From: Rhodoplanes serenus
GTDB lineage: Bacteria > Pseudomonadota > Alphaproteobacteria > Rhizobiales > Xanthobacteraceae
DNA length: 33,702 nucleotides
Reading direction: 5' to 3'
NCBI GenBank assembly: GCA_945893145.1
Contig: CAMDDZ010000060.1
Span: 1-33,702, forward strand
The stretch's first letter is position 1, and every line of letters starts with the position of its first letter. This document shows, piece by piece, positions 14,908 through 24,043 of this stretch. The notes beneath the pieces are model-generated. The model worked only from the letters and a program-made list of their open reading frames with translations. It was not told the DNA's origin and did not search any database. The position numbers were made by a program, and so were the translations under genes.

Positions 14908-15573
14908 TCAAAAGCGGAGGTTGACGCCGGCGCGAACGATGTTGGTGGTCAGCTTGTTGTACTCGTTTTCGATCGTGCCGCCGGTCAACGGCGCCGTGGC
15001 CGTGTAGCCAGGGAGCGTCAGGTAGAGGTACTCAACCTTCCAGGTCCAATTTCCGGCGAGCGCGCCTTCGATGCCGGCACCCGCCGTCCAGCCAACCTTG
15101 GTGGCCGACATGGTGTAGTTGCCGGTCACACCGCCGGTCACGGTGCCGTCGCTCTTGCGTTGGCCATAGGCGACGCCGCCGGTGAAATAGGGCAGCAAGC
15201 GATCCACGGCGAAACCGACACGGGCGCGCGTTGTGCCGAACCAAGTCAGCTTTTGCGTGTCGGTGATGGTGTCAGGCGGATCGACGATCGTCATCGTCGC
15301 CTTCATGCCGGTGGCCTGGATATCGGTCTCAAGGCCCAGCACCACGGATCCCATCTGCACGTTGTAGCCGAGCTGAGCGCCGCCGAGCGCGCCCTTCAGG
15401 CTGCCGCTCGCCCAGCCATAGCCGGCGTTCACGCCGACATAGAGACCGCTCCAGTTGTAAGCCGCAACGTAAGCCGGGCCCTTCATGGGCACGGCGGCGG
15501 GCAGATCGGCTGCCAGCGCGGCTGCTGGAACGAGCGCGCAGAAGGCAATGCCAGCGAGCAACAAACGCTTCAT
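14908..15573 (-). CDS. Outer-membrane beta-barrel protein (Omp25/Omp31-like)
   Basis: This 221-residue protein has a signal peptide (MKRLLLAGIAFCALVPAAALAADLP). Repeated amphipathic strands follow, typical of the eight-stranded OmpA-like barrel family common in Rhizobiales. It has the family's NWSGLYVGVNAGYGW opening, WFGTTRARVGFAVDRLLPYFTGGVAYG in the middle, WTAGAGIEGALAGNWTWKVEYLY, and the terminal aromatic signature VRAGVNLRF, recognised by the outer-membrane assembly machinery. The ATG at 15573 has GGGGAGA upstream. It probably maintains envelope structure; a specific transport role cannot be claimed. Confidence 0.9.
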   Translation of the reverse strand: MKRLLLAGIAFCALVPAAALAADLPAAVPMKGPAYVAAYNWSGLYVGVNAGYGWASGSLKGALGGAQLGYNVQMGSVVLGLETDIQATGMKATMTIVDPPDTITDTQKLTWFGTTRARVGFAVDRLLPYFTGGVAYGQRKSDGTVTGGVTGNYTMSATKVGWTAGAGIEGALAGNWTWKVEYLYLTLPGYTATAPLTGGTIENEYNKLTTNIVRAGVNLRF

Positions 15574-15901
15574 CGTAGGTCTCCCCTGTCGTCGCGGCGG
15601 ATGCCTACGACCTGTCTTCAAGGGGTCATTGCACAACCCGAGCGGCTGGCAATTCGTCGGCAAACAATTTGACCCGTCCCCTGTGATGATGAGTTTCTTT
15701 GGGATGGGGCGCTGGGTAAATCGACCTGAAGTCCCCCCTCGTGCGAGGCAAAAACCTCCACGATTGGAAACGCTTGGACACCGATACGCCGGTCTTGCTT
15801 GTGGGCTGCAGGACGAGCCGGTACTTTGGTCCCGGAGACATTCAAGGCACCGCGCAGATTGAGTCCGCCCTCAGTTTGGGCATCGGCGTGGGACTACCGG
15901 C
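15574..15901. other. 328-bp divergent intergenic region
   Basis: This lies between the outer-membrane protein gene and the response-regulator gene, which diverge. Open frames here are not protein-like. It should contain both promoters. No clear operator or hairpin stands out to the eye. Confidence 0.5.
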
Positions 15902-16576
15902 ATGAAAATCCTGATCGTCGACGACCATGTGCTGATCCGCGATGCCGTGCAGGGCGTTCTCAAGGAGCTCGCCGCAACCGCGACGCTGATGGATGCCGCC
16001 GATGGCCGTCAGGCCATGTCGTTGATCGAGTCCAACCCCGATCTCGATCTTATTCTGCTCGACATCGGCCTGCCGGACCGGGATGGGCTCACCATGCTGG
16101 CCGAGTTGCGACAGCACCGGCCGGAGATCGCCGTGGTGGTTCTCTCCGCCACGAACGACCGCGCCAGCGTCAACCGCGCGCTGGACCTCGGAGCCATGGG
16201 GTTCATCCCGAAGAACGCGCAACGCGAGGTGATGCTTCGCGCGCTGCAACTGGTGATGTCGGGCAACATCTACATTCCGCCCGAGGCGCTCGCCCGCGAC
16301 AATATGCTGCCAGGCTCGCGGGCGAAGCCAACCGGAGCCGATCCATCGCGACCGAGTCAGATCGGTACCGAACTGACCGACCGGCAATTCGACGTGCTCG
16401 CCCTGATGATGAAGGGCAAGAGCAACAAGGTGATCTGCCGGATGCTGAACCTGGCCGAGCAAACGGTGAAGAACCACGTCACCGCTATTCTCAAGGCGCT
16501 GAACGCCACCAATCGCACCGAGGCGGTGATTACGGCGTCGGCGATGGGTTTGGGGGCGCGGAAACCGCCGGAGTAG
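15902..16576 (+). CDS. NarL/FixJ-family response regulator
   Basis: This is a 224-residue two-component transcription regulator. The receiver domain has the acidic pair DD (7-8), the phospho-acceptor Asp54 (LLDIGLPDRDG), a Ser/Thr region (VVLSATND) and Lys104 (GFIPK). The LuxR-type helix-turn-helix at about 158-210 contains LTDRQFDVLALMMKGKSNK, a short turn, and EQTVKNHV. The likely partner is the hybrid kinase gene facing it, whose 3' end overlaps this gene by 47 bp. Kinase and regulator are convergent, not an operon, so pairing is inferred from proximity. Confidence 0.93.
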   Translation: MKILIVDDHVLIRDAVQGVLKELAATATLMDAADGRQAMSLIESNPDLDLILLDIGLPDRDGLTMLAELRQHRPEIAVVVLSATNDRASVNRALDLGAMGFIPKNAQREVMLRALQLVMSGNIYIPPEALARDNMLPGSRAKPTGADPSRPSQIGTELTDRQFDVLALMMKGKSNKVICRMLNLAEQTVKNHVTAILKALNATNRTEAVITASAMGLGARKPPE

Positions 16577-18866
16577 CCGCGACCGCCGGCATCGCATCCG
16601 CGGCGCCGGCTTGCTTCAGAATCTGGCTCACCATCGCCCGCAACTTCATCGGAGGCACCGGCTTGTGCAAAAGCCGGAAGCCGCTCGCTTGCGCTTCGCG
16701 CAGCCGCTCGGGCGCGGTGTCGCCGCTGATCAAAAAGGCAGGGATCGGCGCTCCACAGGCGGTGCGGATCCGGTCGATGGCGTCAAATCCGGTTTTTCCG
16801 TCCAGCAGACGATAGTCGGAAATAATGAGGTCCGGCTTTTGTTGCGGGTCGGCAACCGCGGCGAGAGCCGCGTCTTCCGAGCCTGCGGCGGTGACGCGGC
16901 AGCCCCAGCTTTGCAGCAAGCCGCTCATGCTGTCGCGCACCAGCAGCTCATCGTCGATGACCAGAACGTGCTGACCGGCGAGCGCGTGGATGAATGCAGG
17001 CGGCGCCTCTTTCGGCTGCGCGACATGCGCCGGTGCGGCAATCGCCGGCACCACGATGACGAACCGCGATCCTCGCCCGACCCTCGAGTCCAATTCGATC
17101 GGGTGATTGAGCAGCCGGCACAGCCGCTCCACGATGGCCAGTCCCAAACCGAGGCCGCCGCTCTGCCGGTCCGGCAAGCGGATTTGATAGAACTCCGCAA
17201 AGATATCGCGCTTCTGGTCCTCTGGAATTCCAGGCCCGCTATCGTAAACCTCGATGCGCGTAACGCCGCCCCGCTTGCGGCAACCCACCACGACACCGCC
17301 GCTTTCGGTGTAGCGCACCGCATTGGAAACCAGATTGAGCATGACCCGTTCGAGCAGGATGAAATCGCTCCGAATCCAGGCGCTGCTCGACACCACCCGC
17401 ATCGAAAGGCCCTTCTCCCGCGCCGTATCGGTGAAGGTCGCCTCGATCCGCTTGAGCAGACGGTCGACCGGAAAATCGGTGATTTCTGGCGCAAGCACGC
17501 CGGCGTCGAGCTTGGAAATGTCCAGCAGCGCCCCGAACAACTCGTTCATCGCCGAGATTGCGTCATCGACGCGTTCGGCGAGGCGCCCGCCCTCCTTCGA
17601 GCTGACATGCTGCCGAAGCTGCGACGCATAGAGGCCAAGCGCATGCAGCGGCTGGCGCAAATCGTGGCTGGCGGCGGCCAGAAAGCGCGATTTGGAGAGA
17701 TTGGCGAGCGCCAGCTCATGGGTGCGCTCGTCGACCTTGTGTTCGAGCGTCGCGTAGGATTCCTGCAACTGCGCCGCCATGCGGTTGAACTGGTCGCCCA
17801 ACGCCTCGAAGTCGTCACCGGTCTTGATCGAGATGCGCTGGCCAAGATCGCCCTGCCCGATCCGGATTGCGCCAGCGCGAAGCGTCCGGATCGGCCCTGT
17901 CATGCGGCGCGCGAGATAGAGCCCAACCAGCACCGCGAGGATCAGCGCGGCCAGCAGATTCAACCCAGACCGCAGCATCGGCACCCGCAACGCATCGAAG
18001 GCGTCGCTTACCGGCAAATCGAAGAACACCAGCCAGCCCAGCGACTCGACGCGCCAATGGGCGGTCAATACCGTGCGGCCGGAAATGTCCTGGTGAAACG
18101 CTTCGTCCGGCGGTCCGGTCGAGCCGCCCGCCCGGGCGGCCTGGATGTAGGCGATGCCCGACAAGTCGGTGTTGCGCAGCACCAGGTTCAAGTCCGGGTG
18201 CGCGATCAGCCGGCCGCGGCGGTCGACGACGTACACCTGCCCGCGCTCGCCGACCGTGACGGTCGAGACCACGTCCCAGATGAACTTCAGATTGATCTCG
18301 GCAAGACTGACGCCGGAATTGGCCCGCCCATCGGTGACCGCGAGCGTCATGTAGGGCTCGGTGCCGTTCCGGAAATACACCGGGCCGTAAACAACCCGCT
18401 TCGTCTTTGCCTCGATGAACACCGGATCGCTGGCGAAATCCCTGCCGCTCTCGATCACATCCGGAGCCAAGCGGGAGACGCGCAATCGCTCGCGCCCTGG
18501 CGCATCCAGTTTCGAGAATTCGGTGACGGCTGGCACCTGACGCAGCAGGCGCACCGCGTCCAAGCGCCACTCATCGAGGCTCGCCGTGCTCCAGGGCTGC
18601 GTGGTCCATCCGAGGTGGCTTTCGATTTCCTTGACAAACTGCCCGATCTTGATCGCGGTGGCCTCGGCCTGGGCTCGCTGGATGTTCAGAAGCAGCGTGC
18701 GGTATTCGCGAACGTAGAACCACGTTTCCATCGCGGCATTCGAGAGCAGCGCCAGGCACACCACCGCCGCGAAGAACGCGGCATACTTCCGGAACAGGCG
18801 GCCGCGGGTGTGCCGCGTCCCGGCGGCATGCGCAGCAGCGCTCGGGCCAGCTCCGGGCTCCTTCAC
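16530..18866 (-). CDS. Membrane-bound hybrid sensor histidine kinase with C-terminal receiver
   Basis: This 778-residue protein has a first membrane segment at about 28-47, a periplasmic Cache-like sensor (about 50-295, with VYFRNGTEPYMTLAV and GQVYVVDRRGRLIAHPD), a second segment at about 300-320 and a HAMP domain. The HisKA phospho-acceptor is His401 (ASHDLRQPLHAL). The HATPase has Asn515 and the glycine boxes DSGPGIP and GGLGLGLAI. The receiver domain at about 632-755 has Asp684 and Lys735. No Hpt domain is present, so the receiver may tune the kinase or feed an external phosphotransferase. A GTG at 18866 is the likely start. The 3' end overlaps the convergent response-regulator gene. The divergent binding-protein gene may be a target or supply a ligand signal. 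Confidence 0.92.
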   Translation of the reverse strand: MKEPGAGPSAAAHAAGTRHTRGRLFRKYAAFFAAVVCLALLSNAAMETWFYVREYRTLLLNIQRAQAEATAIKIGQFVKEIESHLGWTTQPWSTASLDEWRLDAVRLLRQVPAVTEFSKLDAPGRERLRVSRLAPDVIESGRDFASDPVFIEAKTKRVVYGPVYFRNGTEPYMTLAVTDGRANSGVSLAEINLKFIWDVVSTVTVGERGQVYVVDRRGRLIAHPDLNLVLRNTDLSGIAYIQAARAGGSTGPPDEAFHQDISGRTVLTAHWRVESLGWLVFFDLPVSDAFDALRVPMLRSGLNLLAALILAVLVGLYLARRMTGPIRTLRAGAIRIGQGDLGQRISIKTGDDFEALGDQFNRMAAQLQESYATLEHKVDERTHELALANLSKSRFLAAASHDLRQPLHALGLYASQLRQHVSSKEGGRLAERVDDAISAMNELFGALLDISKLDAGVLAPEITDFPVDRLLKRIEATFTDTAREKGLSMRVVSSSAWIRSDFILLERVMLNLVSNAVRYTESGGVVVGCRKRGGVTRIEVYDSGPGIPEDQKRDIFAEFYQIRLPDRQSGGLGLGLAIVERLCRLLNHPIELDSRVGRGSRFVIVVPAIAAPAHVAQPKEAPPAFIHALAGQHVLVIDDELLVRDSMSGLLQSWGCRVTAAGSEDAALAAVADPQQKPDLIISDYRLLDGKTGFDAIDRIRTACGAPIPAFLISGDTAPERLREAQASGFRLLHKPVPPMKLRAMVSQILKQAGAADAMPAVAATPAVSAPPNPSPTP

Positions 18867-19151
18867 TCAAGCACCTGACGCTCAAGCATTTGGCTGGAGC
18901 GAGCAAGCCGGACGCGAAGGCACTGCCTCTTCATCGGGTCGCCCCCATCGGCCGAAATCCGCAGAACGGCCGGAACGCCAACGTACCGCATTCTAGCCAC
19001 CGGAATGACAGGACGAATGTCCCGATTGCGCCCGGCCGAACTCGCGGGCGACAATGCAGCCCAATACGAATATGAGCCGAGCGATATCTTGGCTCGAAGC
19101 CCGCCGCTCTTCCGCCTTTCCCGCACCGTGGTACTCTCTGCCGGGGCGTCC

Positions 19152-20126
19152 ATGAAGCGACGGCAATTTATCAGTCTTCTTGGCGGCGCGGCCGCATGGC
19201 CGGTGACCGCTCGTGCACAGCAGAACCCGCCCGCGCTGGTGGGATTCCTGCACATCGCGCCGTCCAAGGGATTGCTGCACATCGTCGATGCTGTCCGCCA
19301 GGGCATCGCGGCGTCTGACCCACAGAGCGCGAACGTCAGGATCGAAGCGCGCTGGGCCGAAGCCCAATATGCCCGGCTGCCGGCGCTCGCGGCAGAACTC
19401 GTGCGCCTTCAGCCGGCCGTCATCGTGGCCGGCAGTCATGGCGCAGCGCTCGCGGCCCAGACCGCCACCAAAACGATTCCGATCGTGTTCGTCACCGGCG
19501 GCGACCCGGTCAGAGACGGTCTTGTCGGCAGCCTCTCGCGCCCGGGCGGCAATGCAACCGGCGTGAGCTTGATCTGGGGCACGCTCGGGCCGAAACGGCT
19601 AGAGCTGATGCGCGAGTTGGTACCGCAGGCGGCGCTCATCGCGCTGCTCAAGAACTCCGCCAATCCCACCCTTGAGGCTGAGTTGCGGGACCTGGAGGGC
19701 GCGGCTCAGGCGATGGGTCAGAAACTTCTCATCTTGGAGGCCGGAACCCCGCCGGCGATCGACGCTGCCTTTGCGACGCTCGTTGCGCAGCGCGCTGGTG
19801 CGTTGCTCATTGCGGTCGATTCGACCTTCAACAGCCGCCGCGATCAGCTCATCGCACTCGCGGCGCGGCACGCCGTGCCAGCCATGTACTATGCCCGCGA
19901 ATTCGTCTCGTCCGGAGGGCTGGTCAGCTACGGAACTGAACTCACCGACATCTACCGCCAGGTCGGTGGATACGTGGCGAGAATTCTTCAAGGCGCCAAG
20001 CCGGGCGACCTGCCGGTCCAGCAGCCGACCAAGATCCAGCTGACAATCAACCTGACGACCGCGAAGGCGCTCGGGCTCGCCATATCGCGGAGGATGCTGG
20101 CTCGCGCCGACGAAACGATCGAGTGA
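19152..20126 (+). CDS. ABC transporter substrate-binding protein (ABC_sub_bind family)
   Basis: This 324-residue periplasmic binding protein resembles the PF04392 family. The N-terminus MKRRQFISLLGGAAAWPVTARAQ has an RR and hydrophobic run like Tat-exported members. The body shows VGFLHIAPSKG, VIVAGSHGAALAAQTATKTIPIVFV, GGDPVRDGLVGSLSRPGGNATG and a closing GAKPGDLPVQQPTKIQLTINL, all typical. No permease or ATPase is beside it, so it may serve distant partners or a sensory role. It is divergent from the hybrid kinase, a layout often seen for this family in the group. The start at 19152 gives a clean export signal; the open frame upstream is not protein-like. Confidence 0.9.
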   Translation: MKRRQFISLLGGAAAWPVTARAQQNPPALVGFLHIAPSKGLLHIVDAVRQGIAASDPQSANVRIEARWAEAQYARLPALAAELVRLQPAVIVAGSHGAALAAQTATKTIPIVFVTGGDPVRDGLVGSLSRPGGNATGVSLIWGTLGPKRLELMRELVPQAALIALLKNSANPTLEAELRDLEGAAQAMGQKLLILEAGTPPAIDAAFATLVAQRAGALLIAVDSTFNSRRDQLIALAARHAVPAMYYAREFVSSGGLVSYGTELTDIYRQVGGYVARILQGAKPGDLPVQQPTKIQLTINLTTAKALGLAISRRMLARADETIE

Positions 20127-20162
20127 TTCCACCGGCGTGGCGCGCGAGACCGCTGAAACCGA

Positions 20163-21269
20163 TTATTCCGCCGCCACCCGCCGCTCAATCGCGGCGTTGA
20201 CCGCCGGCATCACCTTCTCGGCCATCAGCTCCATTGAGCGGCGGCTGAGCGAAACGTCGGTCCAGTCCTTGCCGCAATAGAGCAGCGTGCCGAAATCACC
20301 GATCGCCTCGTGTAGCGCGAGGATCCGGTCGACCACTTCGTTGACGGTGCCACGGATCACCAAATTGTCGAGCGCGTAATCCAGCGTCACCTCGGCATCC
20401 GGCATATCGGGCCGCTCCTTCAACGCGCCGAGGCGTTTGAACTTGCCGAGCTTGGTCATGAGCTGGCGCATGTAGAAGCGATACGGGCTGTTGGCATCGT
20501 CGCCGCCGTAGGACTTTGCTGTGCGGTCGTCGTCAGCCACGAAGATCGAGCGTGCGACGCGCCAGATGTCGCGATCGGCCTTGTGGCCACCCTCGGCCGC
20601 GCCCTTGGCGTAGTTGGTCCAATGGTTCCGCAGATTGTTGACGTGCAACAGGTTCGACGACACCGGCCCCCAACCGCGGCGGCCGAGCGCGATCAGGCCT
20701 TTGGAGTCCGGATCGGACGCCGTACCGACGATGAACGGATGCGGCTTCTGGTAAGGCTTCACGATCGAGCCGACACCGACCTCGGGCCAGTTCGTTTTCA
20801 CGGTCGAGATGTTCCAGTACTTGCCCTTGATGTCGTAGGGCGCTTCGCTCGCCCAGATCGCCAGCACCTGGTCGATCGCCTCGACGAACATTTCCTGCCG
20901 GTTGGCGTCGAGCAGGCCGAGCGCCTCCGCATCCGAGCGCAGGACACCGGCGCCGACGCCGAGGATGAAACGGCCCTCGAACAGATTGTCGAGCATCGCC
21001 GCATTAGAGGCGACGACCGCCGGATGGCTGTGAGGCAGGTTTGCCACCGCGGTGCCGACCTTCATGCGCTTGGTGGCGTCGAGCAAGGTCGCGATGAACA
21101 TCATGGCGTTCGGGATGTTCTCGACCGCGTCGGTGAGATGTTCGCCGCAATACCCTTCGGTGTAGCCGAGTTGGTCGGCGAGAATGAATGCCTCGCGATC
21201 CTCCTTCAGGGTCTGCGCGTAGTTCCGGCCGGCCGGATGCACCGGCATGGTGAAGAAACCAAGCTTCAT
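20163..21269 (-). CDS. Luciferase-like (LLM) flavin-dependent monooxygenase
   Basis: This 368-residue protein is a bacterial-luciferase-like TIM-barrel enzyme that uses reduced FMN or F420. Typical parts are MKLGFFTMPVHP, LADQLGYTEGYCGEHL, the VGTAVANLPHSHP strand, and EGRFILGVGAGVLRSDAEALG. It is the last gene of the six-gene catabolic operon and its ATG overlaps the stop of the ring-cleavage dioxygenase gene by four bases. In the pathway it could carry out a second oxygenation or act on a lower intermediate. Which flavin and substrate it uses is not visible. No flavin reductase gene is in the window. Confidence 0.9.
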   Translation of the reverse strand: MKLGFFTMPVHPAGRNYAQTLKEDREAFILADQLGYTEGYCGEHLTDAVENIPNAMMFIATLLDATKRMKVGTAVANLPHSHPAVVASNAAMLDNLFEGRFILGVGAGVLRSDAEALGLLDANRQEMFVEAIDQVLAIWASEAPYDIKGKYWNISTVKTNWPEVGVGSIVKPYQKPHPFIVGTASDPDSKGLIALGRRGWGPVSSNLLHVNNLRNHWTNYAKGAAEGGHKADRDIWRVARSIFVADDDRTAKSYGGDDANSPYRFYMRQLMTKLGKFKRLGALKERPDMPDAEVTLDYALDNLVIRGTVNEVVDRILALHEAIGDFGTLLYCGKDWTDVSLSRRSMELMAEKVMPAVNAAIERRVAAE

Positions 21270-22156
21270 GGATACCCCGGGAACGTGCCGTGGGAGCCGA
21301 AGCCCCAGTAGTTGCGCAAAGTGTCCTTCGGCCAGGTTTTTGGAACCTGCGGACGGTCCTGATGCCAGGGCCGCGGATCGAAATAGCCGAGCGCTTCGTC
21401 CTTCATCTGGTCCATTTCGCAGAACAGCTCGACGCGCACGTTGTCAGAGTTGCGGTGGTAGGCTGCGATGTTGTGGCCGATGATGTGGCGGCCCGGACCC
21501 CACACCAGGCGGACTTCTTTCTTGGCAAGATGGTCGCTGGCGCGGTGCAGCTCCGGCCAATCCTTGACCTCGAAGGCGATGTGATGGAGTTGCGGCACCG
21601 GATCGACCACGAAATTGACGGTGTGGTGATCGACCCCGCAGCGCAGGAACGCGAATGTGTCGTCGCGCCAGTCGGAGACACGGAAGCCAAGCACGTCGGT
21701 GTAGAACTTCACGACCTTCTGCACGTCGGCGACGCGATGCGCCACATGACCGAGCTTGAGCGGCGTAACGACGGCCGGCTTGCCGTCATCCTTGGCGAAC
21801 GCATAGTCGGAATAAAGCTCGATCGCCGTACCCTTGATGTCGTTGAACACCAGCGCCTCACCGGTCGCGGGTGAGATGCCATTGCGCTTTTCAGCCTTGA
21901 CGCCGTGCTCAGACAGTTCGCGCGCATAGGCATTGAAATCGGCGTCGGGCGCGACTTGGAACGAAAGCCGCGTCAATTCGGACTTGTCGCCGCGTTCGAG
22001 CGCAATCGCCTCAAGCCCGGTGCGGGTCGCCAGATAGGCATGGTCCTTGTTGCGCTCGGTCACGATCATGCCGAGCACATCGGAATAATAATCGACCTGC
22101 CGTTCGAGGTCCGGCGTCGTGAAGGTGGCGTGGCCGAGGCGGTTGATCGAGATCAT
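21266..22156 (-). CDS. VOC-family extradiol ring-cleavage dioxygenase
   Basis: This 296-residue protein has two vicinal-oxygen-chelate repeats (about 6-115 and 135-245), as in catechol 2,3-dioxygenases. Likely iron ligands are His137 (LGHVAH), His191 or 192 (LHHIAFEV) and Glu243 (NVRVELF), in the usual order. It would cleave a catechol next to the hydroxyls (meta cleavage). Its ATG overlaps the FAH-hydrolase stop by four bases and its stop overlaps the LLM gene's start. The hydroxylase in the same operon could provide the catechol. The substrate is not known; the C-terminal extension after residue 250 resembles large-substrate members. Confidence 0.88.
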   Translation of the reverse strand: MISINRLGHATFTTPDLERQVDYYSDVLGMIVTERNKDHAYLATRTGLEAIALERGDKSELTRLSFQVAPDADFNAYARELSEHGVKAEKRNGISPATGEALVFNDIKGTAIELYSDYAFAKDDGKPAVVTPLKLGHVAHRVADVQKVVKFYTDVLGFRVSDWRDDTFAFLRCGVDHHTVNFVVDPVPQLHHIAFEVKDWPELHRASDHLAKKEVRLVWGPGRHIIGHNIAAYHRNSDNVRVELFCEMDQMKDEALGYFDPRPWHQDRPQVPKTWPKDTLRNYWGFGSHGTFPGYP

Positions 22157-23025
22157 TTCTGGTGCGCTCTCACCTGAATTTTCAGCTCGCCAAGCTGCGG
22201 CAGCGACTTCATGCTGATGGTGTCGCCGGGCTTCACCGGACCGACGCCCTCCGGCGTGCCGGTGTAATAAATGTCGCCCGGATAGAGCGTGTAGAACTGC
22301 GAGGCGAATTCGATCAGCCGCGGAATGTCGAAAATCAGGAAGCTGGTGTTGCTTTCCTGGCGCTTCTCCTCGTTGACGTGCAACGTGAACGGTACGTTGC
22401 CGGGCTCCGGGAGTTCATCGGCCGTGATCATCCAGGGGCCAAGCACCGTGTAGCCGTCAATCGACTTGCGGAAGCTTCGGTCCTCTTGTCCGCGCGCCGT
22501 CATATCGAGGCCGAGCGAATAACCGGCAATATACTCGTAGGCCTTCTCCTTCGGAATATCGCTGCCCTGCTTGCCGATGATCAGGCAAAGCTCGGCCTCG
22601 TGATCGTTGCGCCGGTCGGGAAAGCGCATCGGAATGCCCTCCGACGGGCCGACCAGCGAGCTATTGGATTTCAGGAAGATGCCAGCCTTCTCGATGTCGG
22701 GCGAGAAGCGCGCCAGTCCCGGCACCGTGTCGCGGAACTTCTGCATTTCCTCGATGTGCTTGCCGTAATTGGTCGGCGCCGCAAGAATTTTCGGCGGCCG
22801 GGCCACCGGCGACAGCAGCTTCACCTGCGAGAGCGGCTTGCCGGGAGCGGACTTCGCCATCTGCTCGATCTTGCCGCGCCACGCCGGCAGCGCCGCCACC
22901 ACGGCATCGACCTTGGCGGCGTAGGGCGTCGAAGCCCTGATCTCGGTTTGCGCCGCAGTGACGTCGTGGACATTGTCCCCGATCACCACGCCGAGCCGGT
23001 CGTCGTCATAACGGCAAAGCTTCAT
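22153..23025 (-). CDS. Fumarylacetoacetate-hydrolase-family protein
   Basis: This 290-residue enzyme belongs to the FAH superfamily, which includes acylpyruvate hydrolases, decarboxylases and hydratases acting on ring-cleavage products. Metal ligands are likely Glu143 and Glu145 (HEAELCLIIG) and Asp174 (YSLGLDMTARGQ). The PTNYGKHIEEM segment and the C-terminal FYTLYPGDIYYTGTPEGVGPV are typical. It sits between a binding protein and the extradiol dioxygenase, with its stop overlapping the dioxygenase start. It probably processes the ring-fission product. The exact reaction cannot be told from the sequence. Confidence 0.9.
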   Translation of the reverse strand: MKLCRYDDDRLGVVIGDNVHDVTAAQTEIRASTPYAAKVDAVVAALPAWRGKIEQMAKSAPGKPLSQVKLLSPVARPPKILAAPTNYGKHIEEMQKFRDTVPGLARFSPDIEKAGIFLKSNSSLVGPSEGIPMRFPDRRNDHEAELCLIIGKQGSDIPKEKAYEYIAGYSLGLDMTARGQEDRSFRKSIDGYTVLGPWMITADELPEPGNVPFTLHVNEEKRQESNTSFLIFDIPRLIEFASQFYTLYPGDIYYTGTPEGVGPVKPGDTISMKSLPQLGELKIQVRAHQK

Positions 23026-23049
23026 GTCTCTTCCCCTGTTCGGCGAACG

Positions 23050-24021
23050 TTATTCTATTCCGGCAGCGCCGGCTTGTTGCACGATCTTACTCCAGCGCAC
23101 GGTCTCTTCACCGACGTAACGGTGCAATTCCTCAGGCGGCGGCGAATCCACCGGGATCATGCCAAACCGCGCGATCTGCTGCTTGACCTCGGGTTGCGCC
23201 AGCACCGCCTTGAGCTCCCGGTGCAACTTGTCGAGGACGGCAGGCGGCAGACCAGCGCGCGTCGCCACCATCAGCCAGGCCACCGCCTCGTAACCCGCAA
23301 TGCCGGCTTCGGCGAGCGTCGGGATTTCCATCGCGGTCGGCACGCGGGTGGCCGACGTCACCCCAAGCGCCCGCAGCTTGCCATCGCGGATCAGCGGCAG
23401 CGACGGCGACAGATCGCTGAACATGTAGATCAAGTGCCCGCCGAGCACGTCGTTGAGCGGCTGCACCATGCTCTTATAGGGCACATGCGTGACCTGGATG
23501 CCGGTGTGGGTCCGGAACAACTCAGCGAACAGGTGCGACGCCGTACCGGTGCCGGACGTGCCGAACGTTAGCGTACCGGGTTTCTCCTTGGCTAATCTCA
23601 CCAGGTCCGGCGCGGTCTTGCCCTCGAACGCTGGGTTGACCACCAGCACGAACGGCACGCGCGCATAGAGCACGACCGGCATCAAGTCCTTCATCGGATC
23701 GAACGGCAGGCTCTTATAGACGCTGGCATTGATCGCCATGGTCGAGGAGGTCGCCATCAGCAGCGTGTGGCCGTCGGGCGCCGAACGCGCGACCGCAGCA
23801 GCGCCAATGTTGGTGCCGGCGCCAGGCCGGTTCTCGATCACGAACGGCTTGCCGAGCGCCTGCTCCATCTTGGGCGCGAACAGCCGCGCCACCATCTCCA
23901 TGCCGCCGCCCGGCCCGGTCGGCACCACGATCGTCACCGGCCGGGTCGGGAAATCCTCCGCGCACGCGGGCGCAGCGATCGTCACGGCGGCGAACAGGCA
24001 TAATACGAAGCGCGTTGTCAT
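23050..24021 (-). CDS. Bug/TctC-family solute-binding protein in the catabolic operon
   Basis: This 323-residue periplasmic binding protein starts MTTRFVLCLFAAVTIAAPACAEDFPTRP (written from residue 1 of the 24021 start), with a signal peptide and the family opening PVTIVVPTGPGGGMEMVARL. ENRPGAGTNIG, FGTSGTGTASHLFAEL and HVPYKSMVQPLNDVLGG follow. The ATG at 24021 is preferred because AGGA lies five bases before it; an ATG at 24033 would add four residues. Being inside a catabolic operon, it most likely captures the pathway's aromatic acid or a related compound. No TctA/TctB genes are present, so membrane partners must be encoded elsewhere. Confidence 0.92.
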   Translation of the reverse strand: MTTRFVLCLFAAVTIAAPACAEDFPTRPVTIVVPTGPGGGMEMVARLFAPKMEQALGKPFVIENRPGAGTNIGAAAVARSAPDGHTLLMATSSTMAINASVYKSLPFDPMKDLMPVVLYARVPFVLVVNPAFEGKTAPDLVRLAKEKPGTLTFGTSGTGTASHLFAELFRTHTGIQVTHVPYKSMVQPLNDVLGGHLIYMFSDLSPSLPLIRDGKLRALGVTSATRVPTAMEIPTLAEAGIAGYEAVAWLMVATRAGLPPAVLDKLHRELKAVLAQPEVKQQIARFGMIPVDSPPPEELHRYVGEETVRWSKIVQQAGAAGIE

Positions 24022-24043
24022 CCGGTTCCTCATCGCGCCGCCG

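Noticed and set aside
16611..18878. Very long plus-strand open frame of about 755 codons
   Set aside because: It is exactly antisense to the hybrid histidine kinase, whose domains are unmistakable. High GC keeps the opposite strand open.
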